This document shows, one piece after another, positions 53,951-61,940 of a DNA stretch of 64,000 nt. Source of the stretch: Anaerolineaceae bacterium (GTDB lineage: Bacteria > Chloroflexota > Anaerolineae > Anaerolineales > Anaerolineaceae). Numbering within the stretch: the first letter of the stretch is position 1; the number at the start of each line of letters is the position of its first letter. Where the stretch lies: contig PABH01000053.1 of assembly GCA_002702705.1 (NCBI GenBank), positions 62,001 to 126,000 on the forward strand. Direction: 5' to 3'. A program made the translations under genes and the position numbers. The notes below the pieces were generated by a model. That model saw only the letters and a program-made list of their open reading frames with translations, ran no database searches and was not told where the DNA came from.

Positions 53951-54721
53951 CTAATTGGTTGTGGACAGAAATAAAATGAATATTGCAGAAATAATTAAAA
54001 ATGGAGCATATGGGATAGGCGTAAAAGCCTCATATTTTTTTCGAATTAACATAAATAATAACCATAAACCACTGAAAACACCGCCCCCAATGATCGCAAA
54101 AAAAAGACATAAGCCGATGCCCGGCCAACCTAATAAGAGACCTAAGACGCCACTTAAATTTACATCTCCATAACCAAGGGCGGCTTCGTCAATGATCTCC
54201 CCTTTACGCTTAGACATCCATCGATTAAACAAAATACCAAAAAGATAAAGCAGAAACATAATTACAAAACCAGATAGCCCACCTAAAAGTGTTTTTAAGA
54301 TACCATTTCTGAATACACCAATAAAAATAAAGAGTATAGCACCAACAATACTGGTTGGATGAAGAATTAATCTGTGTTCCAAATCAATTAAAAACAGTAT
54401 TGCTAAATAGGTTAGAATAATCGCAGCAACTATCCACTGAAAAACATTGCCTAAGTAATAAAAAGAAGAGATAAGAAATAAAGGCATCAAAACAACCACA
54501 ACCGTTTGTCTTAATGGGCGCTTTGTATTGCAATGATGGCATTGCTTAAATGTACTATAATTAAAAAAATCGAACGTTTGTTTGCATTTCAAACAAACGG
54601 GTTTTGTTCGAAGGGTTCGGAATTCTGGTAAAACATCAGCGCTATGGTTGATAAAAACAGCGATGATATAAGTAACTGGGATCAACCATACTAAATGCAA
54701 ATAGGATATCGAATTAATCAT
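53951..54721 (-). CDS. Prepilin peptidase-like A24 protease
   Basis: A 256-residue membrane protease. The two aspartate motifs of the A24 (PilD/TadV-type) family are present: Asp113 in LIDLEHRLI and Asp186 in GYGD (ALGYGDVNLSG). A Cys4 zinc loop (Cys43, Cys46, Cys61, Cys64) lies in the first cytoplasmic loop. It cleaves type IV pilin or archaellin-like leaders. No pilin, secretion or pilus assembly genes are in the window, so it is orphaned here. It is divergent from the helicase gene. An extended -10 box (TGCTAAAAT) ends 6 bases before its ATG and no SD is present, so a leaderless mRNA is predicted. Confidence 0.85.
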   Translation of the reverse strand: MINSISYLHLVWLIPVTYIIAVFINHSADVLPEFRTLRTKPVCLKCKQTFDFFNYSTFKQCHHCNTKRPLRQTVVVVLMPLFLISSFYYLGNVFQWIVAAIILTYLAILFLIDLEHRLILHPTSIVGAILFIFIGVFRNGILKTLLGGLSGFVIMFLLYLFGILFNRWMSKRKGEIIDEAALGYGDVNLSGVLGLLLGWPGIGLCLFFAIIGGGVFSGLWLLFMLIRKKYEAFTPIPYAPFLIISAIFILFLSTTN

Positions 54722-54727
54722 TTTTTA

Positions 54728-54736
54728 ATTTTAGCA
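54728..54736 (-). promoter_or_regulatory. Extended -10 promoter of the prepilin peptidase gene, predicted leaderless
   Basis: Reading the minus strand: TGC at 54736-54734 followed by TAAAAT (54733-54728), then 6 bases to the ATG at 54721. On the plus strand a TATAAT at 54743-54748 may serve the helicase gene at 54775. Confidence 0.55.
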
Positions 54737-54774
54737 GTATTTTATAATTTTTATCATGGGCTTGAATTACAAAT

Positions 54775-57315
54775 ATGCAAACCAAAGATATAATCAATCC
54801 ATTAATTAATTCGTGGAAAAAAAAGGAAAACTACGAAGAACTTATAAGTCATTATCATCTTAATGAAGCTTTTGACGGTGCTTTCTGTGATCTTCCAACT
54901 GATATTCATCCTGATTTAGCATCCTTAATTCAATTAATGGGGATCCATCAATTATATGAACACCAACTAAAAACATATGATTTAGTCAGCCAGGGTAAAA
55001 ACGTGGTGATTAATACAGGAACAGCGAGTGGAAAAACGTTAGCTTTTCAACTTCCGATCTTAAATCAGTGTTTTAAGAATAGTTTATCCACTGCTTTATT
55101 TATATATCCAACCAAAGCATTAGCCTATGATCAATTAACAAACCTGCAGGATTTCAATCAAGCTGTAAAAACAATCAATAAAAAAATGGATTTTCGTATT
55201 GGAATTTACGATGGGGATACCCCAAAAGGACAACGATCCAAGATCAGAAAAACATCCAGAATCCTGTTAACAAATCCTGATATGCTGCATTACGCAATCC
55301 TCCCATATCATACCAACTGGGAAACCTTTCTTATGAACTTACGCTATATCGTAATTGATGAGATACATATTTATCGTGGGGTATTTGGTTCTCATGTTGG
55401 CAATGTTTTCAGAAGACTACAAAGGGTGTTTGAATTAAATGGCGTTTCGCCACAAATTATCTGCACAACGGCAACAATAGGAAATCCGAAAGAATTTGCA
55501 GAAAAATTATTTGAACGACAATTTTCATTGGTTGATAAAGACGGTTCACCACATGGAAAAAAACATTTTATCCTTTACAACCCACCAATTATTAATCCGG
55601 AATTGGGTGTTCGGAAATCCGCATTACAAGAAACGATATCGGTTACGAGTGATTTGTTGGATTTTGACATTCAAACATTAATATTTCAGGTTTCTCGCCG
55701 AAGCGTAGAAATTAGTTTAAGAAAACTCAGAGAAATTTATCCATTAAATCGACAAAATATTCAGGCTTATCGCAGTGGATATTTGGCATCCGAGAGACGT
55801 GCATTAGAAAGTGATCTGCGTAATGGAAAAATTAAAGCTTTATTTTCCACAAATGCATTAGAACTGGGGATTGATATTGGCAGTCTTAGTGCTGTTGTTA
55901 TTGCAGGTTATCCGGGTACGATCGCATCTACCCAACAACAGATGGGGCGTTCCGGAAGGCATTTGGAACCATCATTGGCGATGATGATTGCCAGTCCAAT
56001 GCCGATTGATCAATATCTGGTCCAAAATCCGGATTTTATTTTTAGAAACTCACCTGAAAATGTATTAATCAATCCAAATAATCCGTTAATTCTGTTACAC
56101 CATTTACGTTGTGCATCCCATGAATTGTTTTTCCAAGAAGGTGAAACATTTGGAAATTTAAGTTGGGAAGAAATTGCACCATATATCGAAATCTTGAAAG
56201 ATGAGGGTAATTTATACTACTCAAATAATCGATTTATGTGGATATCCGATCTTTATCCTGCTGCTGAAATCTCCCTGAGAAATATGGGAGGAAATCCGGT
56301 CAAATTAATAGAAATACTGGAAGATCAAGAAATCTTAATCGGTCAAATTGATTATAGTAGCTCGTTATGGATGGTGCATCCCGGCGCTGTGTACATGCAT
56401 TTAGGTGAAAACTATGTTGTAACCAGCCTTGATCTAGATCAATCAAAAGCCTACTTAAATCGAAAAATGACGATGCATTATACCGAGCCGAAACGTGAAA
56501 CCGAGATTGACTTAAAACAAATCATTCAACAAAAATCTGTAAATACATACCAAATATGCTTTGGGAATATTGATGTTACTTCACAAATAACCGCTTATAA
56601 AGAAAGGTTGTGGGATACCCATGAAATCATCAAAGAAGAACCACTTGATTTACCATCCGTCGAATTATCTACCGAAGCTTGTTGGATCAATTTCTCAGAC
56701 GAAATGGTTAACAAATTACGTGAATCCGAGTTATGGAATAACGACCCTGCGGATTATGGAAAAAATTGGATAAAAACAAGAGAAATGATTTTACAACGAG
56801 ATCAGTTCACCTGCCAACTTTGTAAAAGGGTTGAGGATAATAAATCAAATTTACACATACATCATAAAACACCCATTCGAATGTTTTCTTCCATTGAAGA
56901 AGCAAATCAACCAAATAATTTAGTTACATTATGCGTTAAATGTCATCAACGGGTTGAGGTTAATGTAAAAATACGTTCCGGTCTAGCCGGCGTAGGTTAT
57001 ATTATTAGATCCTTGTCCCCTTTATTCTTGATGTGTGACTTATCTGATATAGAGATACACCTTGACCCAGTTTCTAAATTAAATAGTGGTCAACCAATTT
57101 GTATGCTTTATGATACAGTCCCATTTGGCATCGGATTAAGTCAAAAACTATACGAAATATTTCCCCAAATATTCCAGGCTAGTCTGAATTTAGCGAAAAA
57201 TTGTGAGTGTGATGACGGATGTCCCGCATGTATTGGCCCAGTAGCGGAAAATGGTTATGGTAGTAAAAAAGAAAGTATTGCAATTTTATCCTTATTAGTT
57301 GGTAACAATGAATGA
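54775..57315 (+). CDS. MrfA-like DUF1998 helicase with internal HNH domain
   Basis: 846 residues. A DExH-type SF2 helicase: Walker A GTASGKT (82-88), DEIH (195-198), and motif VI QQQMGRSGRH. The C-terminal DUF1998 zinc cluster is CECDDGCPAC (Cys810, Cys812, Cys816, Cys819). This layout matches MrfA (YprA) of B. subtilis, a DNA damage repair helicase. Between the helicase core and DUF1998 lies an HNH domain: Cys680, Cys683, HIHH (694-697), then Cys720 and Cys723 next to His724. HNH domains of this type are metal-dependent nucleases. No SD is seen. The next gene overlaps by 8 bases. The HNH segment is not part of the MrfA described from B. subtilis. Confidence 0.85.
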   Translation: MQTKDIINPLINSWKKKENYEELISHYHLNEAFDGAFCDLPTDIHPDLASLIQLMGIHQLYEHQLKTYDLVSQGKNVVINTGTASGKTLAFQLPILNQCFKNSLSTALFIYPTKALAYDQLTNLQDFNQAVKTINKKMDFRIGIYDGDTPKGQRSKIRKTSRILLTNPDMLHYAILPYHTNWETFLMNLRYIVIDEIHIYRGVFGSHVGNVFRRLQRVFELNGVSPQIICTTATIGNPKEFAEKLFERQFSLVDKDGSPHGKKHFILYNPPIINPELGVRKSALQETISVTSDLLDFDIQTLIFQVSRRSVEISLRKLREIYPLNRQNIQAYRSGYLASERRALESDLRNGKIKALFSTNALELGIDIGSLSAVVIAGYPGTIASTQQQMGRSGRHLEPSLAMMIASPMPIDQYLVQNPDFIFRNSPENVLINPNNPLILLHHLRCASHELFFQEGETFGNLSWEEIAPYIEILKDEGNLYYSNNRFMWISDLYPAAEISLRNMGGNPVKLIEILEDQEILIGQIDYSSSLWMVHPGAVYMHLGENYVVTSLDLDQSKAYLNRKMTMHYTEPKRETEIDLKQIIQQKSVNTYQICFGNIDVTSQITAYKERLWDTHEIIKEEPLDLPSVELSTEACWINFSDEMVNKLRESELWNNDPADYGKNWIKTREMILQRDQFTCQLCKRVEDNKSNLHIHHKTPIRMFSSIEEANQPNNLVTLCVKCHQRVEVNVKIRSGLAGVGYIIRSLSPLFLMCDLSDIEIHLDPVSKLNSGQPICMLYDTVPFGIGLSQKLYEIFPQIFQASLNLAKNCECDDGCPACIGPVAENGYGSKKESIAILSLLVGNNE

Positions 57316-58837
57316 CGAACTTAGTGATCGATTAAAAAAATTAGGTGTACACCTGGGTGCAAATCATCTTAAATCTCCAACCCAACCAGTTGGTCTGCCT
57401 AATCTTATAAATCCAAAATTTGAATTTCAGAATAGATTTGGCCATTCGATTGCTGTAGACCAGAATTATGATCGCGATTATATTCATGGATTGAAGGCTT
57501 ATTTTAATGATTCGCTGCCTAAAAAACAAATTATTCTTTCGGAAAAGGCGAATTTGTTGTTTAAAGATTGTGTTTTTATTGATACTGAAACAACAGGATT
57601 GTCTCAATCCACGGGTACTTTTGCCTTTATGGTTGGTGTTGGTGTAATCAAACAAGGCAGATTTTTTTTGCGCCAATACTTTTTACGAAATCCAGGGGAA
57701 GAACAGGCCATGTTACTGGATTTAGCGAGTTTTATTGAACCATATGAAGTATTGGTTTCTTATAATGGCATTGGTTTTGATATTCCAATATTATCAAACC
57801 GCTATAAGTTGTATAGATTGCCACACCCTTTAAAACAAAAAACACATATTGATTTATTAAAATATGCAAGAAAATTGTGGCGATTTCAATATAATGATCG
57901 ATCTTTAAAAAGTATTGAAACCAATGTGTTGAAATTTAATAGGGGCGATGAAGAAATTCCAGGTTGGATGGTACCGGATATGTATCGAGAGTATATTAAA
58001 ACCGGAAATATTCAACCTATGAATGGGGTTTTTTACCATAATGCAATTGATATAGTTTCTTTGGGAGTATTATTGGATGTGGTAAATGAAATCTATTCGG
58101 CATCGCAAGATTTTTCTCTTGAGTTTAATACGATAAATTTCGCTTTAGCACTTTCTCATCAAAAAGATAATAACCCGGATGAAGCGATTAGAAGATATAA
58201 AGAAGCTTTAAATCAAACCAATTTGAGTACAGATATTAGAATTAAAACATTAGAAAACATTGGTTTTCTACATAAAAATAATAGCGCTTATGATAAAGCA
58301 CTGCCTTATTGGGCTGAAGCCGCGACATTGGGTTCTGAAAAAGCCATGATGGAATTGGCAAAGTACTTCGAACATCACAGCAAAGATTACCAAAAGGCAA
58401 TAAATTATGTTGAAGAATTAATTCTCTTAATGGACAATAAGGAAAACCGAATTAGAAAAAAAATCCTTTTACCAGAGTTAGAACACCGCAAACAACGTCT
58501 CTACAAAAAAATATTAAAGGAAAAAGAAATGAAAGATGCACAATTAATATATAGAGCACCAGGAATGTTAGCAGCACAATCGATCCAAATTCTTCTCGAA
58601 TCCTTTCATATTCAATCCCAAGTAATCCAAGAAAGCGCTGGTATAGCTTATGGATTTACTGCTGGTGGTTTGGGCAGTGCGAATATATATGTTTCCAAAG
58701 AGGATGAGGTTGAGGCTATAAAGGTTATTGAATTAATGGAAAGTGGTGCTTTAAAAATCGAAGATGATATATCGACGGATCAAGAATTTGATGATATTGA
58801 ATTTGAGGATGATGACCCACTTAAATCGGATGATTAA
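57308..58837 (+). CDS. MrfB-like DnaQ-fold exonuclease with TPR-like and DUF2007-like C-terminus
   Basis: 509 residues. The RNase H-like exonuclease domain has DTETTG (Asp92, Glu94), GFDIPILSNRY and a later YHNAIDIVSLG with the metal-binding Asp, as in YprB/MrfB, the repair partner of MrfA. Residues about 275-365 form helical TPR-like pairs (PDEAIRRYKEALNQT, SAYDKALPYWAEAA). Residues about 411-480 resemble DUF2007 (AQLIYRAPGMLAAQSIQILL and AYGFTAGGLGSANIYV). The start overlaps the helicase by 8 bases; ATG at 57308 is preferred over the TTG at 57299. B. subtilis MrfAB repairs mitomycin C lesions; a similar role here is inferred. The C-terminal DUF2007 region is an unusual addition. Confidence 0.82.
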   Translation: MNDELSDRLKKLGVHLGANHLKSPTQPVGLPNLINPKFEFQNRFGHSIAVDQNYDRDYIHGLKAYFNDSLPKKQIILSEKANLLFKDCVFIDTETTGLSQSTGTFAFMVGVGVIKQGRFFLRQYFLRNPGEEQAMLLDLASFIEPYEVLVSYNGIGFDIPILSNRYKLYRLPHPLKQKTHIDLLKYARKLWRFQYNDRSLKSIETNVLKFNRGDEEIPGWMVPDMYREYIKTGNIQPMNGVFYHNAIDIVSLGVLLDVVNEIYSASQDFSLEFNTINFALALSHQKDNNPDEAIRRYKEALNQTNLSTDIRIKTLENIGFLHKNNSAYDKALPYWAEAATLGSEKAMMELAKYFEHHSKDYQKAINYVEELILLMDNKENRIRKKILLPELEHRKQRLYKKILKEKEMKDAQLIYRAPGMLAAQSIQILLESFHIQSQVIQESAGIAYGFTAGGLGSANIYVSKEDEVEAIKVIELMESGALKIEDDISTDQEFDDIEFEDDDPLKSDD

Positions 58838-59673
58838 ATCGTAATCACTTCTGTTTCAGATTTAATTCGTTGATTAATTCGATCCATTAATTGAGTCGTA
58901 ATCGGTCCTGGAGTGATATTTCCAACAGGTATATCGTTAATCCGTTTAACGGGCATAATGTTCCGGCTTGTACTTGTGATAAACGCTTCATCCAATTTAG
59001 AAATATCTTTTATTTTGATTGCTTCAAAAATTGTATTTATATGTAAATCTTCCGCAAGTTCCAAAACAATTTTCCGTGTTATGCCGTCAAGAACATTATC
59101 ATCAGCTGTATATAGGCAATTATTCATTACCCCAAAAAAATTACTTGTTAATCCTTCTAACAAATTCCCAAAAGAATCAACAATGATAGATTCTTCGTAT
59201 CCTTTTGTCTTGATAAGTTCTTTTTCTTGTAAACTTTTATGAATAAAATTGGTTAATTTTGCTTTGGGATTATTTCTTTCTAGTTTGTTCGTTTTTACAT
59301 CAACCCCATTGGCATAGTAGCAATCAGGATATTTCGGAAGATCTTCAGCAAATATATAACACATTTCAGGATGTTCAAAAGGCACATGAAGTCTTAATCG
59401 TAAATCGCAGCAATTTTGGTTCAGGATTGAAGTAATCGCACTTCTTAACTCATTTACATCAAAATCAAACGAGTAATTACTGATTTCGAATCCTTCGAGG
59501 ATTCTTTCTAAATGTAATTTTAAATGCAAAGCATATTTTTTGTCATAGGTACGGATGGTGGTGTACACACCCTCAGGCAAACTTATAGCTGCTTGATCCA
59601 TTGTTTTATCCGCACCAATATCCGTTTTAATAAGTGTTTTGTGAAAAAAGTTGTAAATCCAAGAATCTACCAT
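58834..59673 (-). CDS. Class IV aminotransferase (BCAT / aminodeoxychorismate lyase family)
   Basis: A 279-residue PLP enzyme. The PLP lysine lies in PKAKLTNFIHKSL, and LLEGLTSNFFGV matches the family LEG-TSN motif that anchors the cofactor phosphate; FITSTSRNIMPV follows near the end. Members include branched-chain aminotransferases, D-amino acid transaminases and PabC lyases; which one this is cannot be fixed, though PabC-like is possible. AGGAAG precedes the ATG. The stop overlaps the exonuclease stop by 4 bases through a shared TTAA. A TATAAT box lies upstream on the minus strand (59706-59701) with a weak -35. Confidence 0.8.
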   Translation of the reverse strand: MVDSWIYNFFHKTLIKTDIGADKTMDQAAISLPEGVYTTIRTYDKKYALHLKLHLERILEGFEISNYSFDFDVNELRSAITSILNQNCCDLRLRLHVPFEHPEMCYIFAEDLPKYPDCYYANGVDVKTNKLERNNPKAKLTNFIHKSLQEKELIKTKGYEESIIVDSFGNLLEGLTSNFFGVMNNCLYTADDNVLDGITRKIVLELAEDLHINTIFEAIKIKDISKLDEAFITSTSRNIMPVKRINDIPVGNITPGPITTQLMDRINQRIKSETEVITI

Positions 59674-59768
59674 GTATTACTTCCTGTTTATTTTTTATGG
59701 ATTATAACTGAATTTCGGCGTATTTTAGGAGTTGGTAAGAATCTGATCTTACTTTCCTGATTATTTTT

Positions 59769-61103
59769 TTAATTCCTTGGTAATTTGGATAAATCTTCAG
59801 GGGTATCAACATCGAAAGAAAATATTTCATTTTCGACTGGAATAGCCAAAGGAGGGTATTTATTAAATAATTTTCGCCCCCCCACATCTCCAGAAATGTT
59901 AAAAAATTCAGAAAATATATTTGCAGAAAACAAGATAGGATGCCGGAAGCTTTGATGATATTGATAGGCAATTATGTTGGCTTTTGTTTTCGCGAATAAA
60001 TGGATGATTTTTTTGGTCTGTATGCTGGTTAACTGTGGTTGATCAACCAGTAAAAAAATGACTGCTTCCACATCTTCGGACAGTGATTGAATCCCTAGTT
60101 GTACTGAAGTGGATTGACCATATTCCCAATTCGGATTTGTTAAAATTTCGACGGCTTCCTCTGTAATAGCTGGCTTAACAAGATTAGCATGAGCTCCGAG
60201 TATTACTTTAATTGGTGATAGTTTACTTTCAATCGCATTTTGAATAGCTATTTGTATAAAAGTTTTGCCATTCCACAATGCAAGCTGTTTTGGGCTGCCA
60301 AATCGTTTCGCTTCACCAGCTGCCAAAACAATTCCCGCTATTTTTCCATAATGAGCATGAATTGTGATTTCTTGATTCCTACCTGAACTCAAGATAACAT
60401 CGTCAAAAAACTCTTTTAAGCGATAACAAAGATCATAAATATTTTCGTCCAAAGAAATTAAGTCAGCCTGATGTAAAAACAATATTTTCTTAGCTGATTT
60501 TGGAATATTTTTTAATCCTCCGTTTGGATTTGATAAATAATCAAAAAAATGGCTTGTCGTTAATACATCATTCTCATTTGATTTAATTAACTCGTTAAAT
60601 ATATGATGTCTGAAAACTGAGGTTGCATTGATCTTTTTTCCCAAAGAGCCCAAACCTATGACCACACAGACCGTATTTACCCATTTAGGAATAGCGGGTT
60701 CGTGATAAGCGGGAGCTTTTACCGGGATTTTTCTTGATCCATCTGCTTCAATAAATAATGGTGATGAATGCATTCTGCACCAATTAGAAATCATTTTTAA
60801 TTCTTCCATCGTTGGATGGCTCAGTTTTTGTTGGTCTTTTGGAGTATATTCTTTAAAAATCAGAACATTTTCTCTCAATTTCCTTAAATCGGCTAGGACC
60901 AAATCAAGAGGTTTTACGCTAAGATCATAGCTCATTGGAACATAATTGGCTTCATCAGATCCCAAATGGGTAGAAGTGCTTAAAATTGCATTAGAATAAA
61001 ACTGATTGGCAATTGAAAACATGAGCGTGGATTTTCCGCCCGAGCCGACCCAAGCTACCTGATCATTTTCCTTAAATATATTTCGTATACTATCAAGTTT
61101 CAT
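59769..61103 (-). CDS. YqeC-MocA fusion: selenium-dependent hydroxylase accessory protein plus molybdopterin nucleotidyltransferase
   Basis: 444 residues in one frame. Residues 1-235 match YqeC: WVGSGGKST (P-loop, Gly20-Thr26), LSTSTHLGSDE, FIEADGSRKIPVKAPA (Glu119, Asp121) and LGSLGKKINA. Residues about 245-444 match MocA-type NTP transferases: GIVLAAGEAKRFGSPKQLAL, a VEAVIFLLVDQPQL motif, and HPILFSANIF. MocA adds CMP to molybdopterin for xanthine dehydrogenase-family enzymes. YqeC occurs with selenium-dependent molybdenum hydroxylases. The stop of YqeB upstream overlaps its start by 4 bases. Fusion of these two activities fits the gene order of such clusters. Confidence 0.85.
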   Translation of the reverse strand: MKLDSIRNIFKENDQVAWVGSGGKSTLMFSIANQFYSNAILSTSTHLGSDEANYVPMSYDLSVKPLDLVLADLRKLRENVLIFKEYTPKDQQKLSHPTMEELKMISNWCRMHSSPLFIEADGSRKIPVKAPAYHEPAIPKWVNTVCVVIGLGSLGKKINATSVFRHHIFNELIKSNENDVLTTSHFFDYLSNPNGGLKNIPKSAKKILFLHQADLISLDENIYDLCYRLKEFFDDVILSSGRNQEITIHAHYGKIAGIVLAAGEAKRFGSPKQLALWNGKTFIQIAIQNAIESKLSPIKVILGAHANLVKPAITEEAVEILTNPNWEYGQSTSVQLGIQSLSEDVEAVIFLLVDQPQLTSIQTKKIIHLFAKTKANIIAYQYHQSFRHPILFSANIFSEFFNISGDVGGRKLFNKYPPLAIPVENEIFSFDVDTPEDLSKLPRN

Positions 61104-61894
61104 TTAATTAAATTGTAATGAGAAAGAATCGCTTCTAAAACACCACCAGCAATTGCCAAAGATTTTTCAGAAACAAATTGGGTTAACTTTGGGTCAAGTC
61201 TTGGATCTAAATCACCAATCTTTTCACCTATGGATACATGTAAACCAGTTTGCATTAATCCTCTTAGACAACCATCAAATGGCGCATATACAGATTCTTC
61301 ATTTACGTAACAAATTCGTTCACCTTGTTTAAATATTTGTCCTAGTTTTGCTTCTGAATGCAGTTTTCCAGCAATTGGCGCTCTTAATACACGTTTATAT
61401 TGTTGTCCATTGACGATACCCGGTGCGCCGGTATCTGCCTGTGCAGGACCATCCCAAATTACCCGACCTAAAAAATGTCCGCGGTTTGTTTCAATTGCTG
61501 CATGGCAATTTTCCCCACCAGAAAAACCAGGTCCTAACCCAAGAACAAAAGGGCGTTTGTCTAAATCGTACGGCACGTATTTTTTTAACATTCTTGCATC
61601 AATTAATACATCAGGCTGATAAATTGTCCGAATATTTGCATCGGGGTCAATTAACACTGGAATCCCATTGGAGAAATCAAAATCTTTTAGTGCTTGCTGA
61701 GAATCCACAAAAAAGCCAGCTACACCTTCGACGTTAGTTTTTCGTTCATAAACAGCATTTCCAAATGATACACTGCGCCGCACAAATCGTGGTTGATTTA
61801 TTTCGAGTATCACAACGTTAAAATGAATTTTAAATAATCTTAATGCGATCCCGCTAGCAAGATCTCCACCACCGCGAATTAATACTTTCATCAT
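61100..61894 (-). CDS. yqeB: YqeB/EF2563-family selenium-dependent molybdenum hydroxylase system protein
   Basis: 264 residues. VLIRGGGDLASGIALRL opens the protein, followed by DARMLKK, VLGLGPGFSGGENCHAAIETNRGH and PAQADTGAPGIVNG, all family-specific. It belongs to the set of proteins found only where selenium-dependent molybdenum hydroxylases occur; the exact reaction is not known. Two ATG codons in tandem form the start. It follows the large subunit after a 46-base gap with a hairpin and overlaps the YqeC-MocA gene by 4 bases. Confidence 0.85.
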   Translation of the reverse strand: MMKVLIRGGGDLASGIALRLFKIHFNVVILEINQPRFVRRSVSFGNAVYERKTNVEGVAGFFVDSQQALKDFDFSNGIPVLIDPDANIRTIYQPDVLIDARMLKKYVPYDLDKRPFVLGLGPGFSGGENCHAAIETNRGHFLGRVIWDGPAQADTGAPGIVNGQQYKRVLRAPIAGKLHSEAKLGQIFKQGERICYVNEESVYAPFDGCLRGLMQTGLHVSIGEKIGDLDPRLDPKLTQFVSEKSLAIAGGVLEAILSHYNLIK

Positions 61895-61908
61895 TTTGTC
61901 CTAAGAAT

Positions 61909-61933
61909 GAACCGGCTGATTGCCAGCCGGTTC
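61909..61933. other. Hairpin between the molybdenum hydroxylase subunit and yqeB
   Basis: A 9-bp stem (GAACCGGCT/AGCCGGTTC) with a 7-base loop in the 46-base gap. On the minus-strand transcript no T-run follows, so it is more likely an RNA processing or partial attenuation element than a full terminator. Confidence 0.55.
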
Positions 61934-61940
61934 TAATGAT

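Noticed and set aside
59702-59971. An 89-codon frame overlapping the end of the YqeC-MocA gene on the same strand
   Set aside because: It lies mostly inside the MocA domain coding region in another frame and has no family features.
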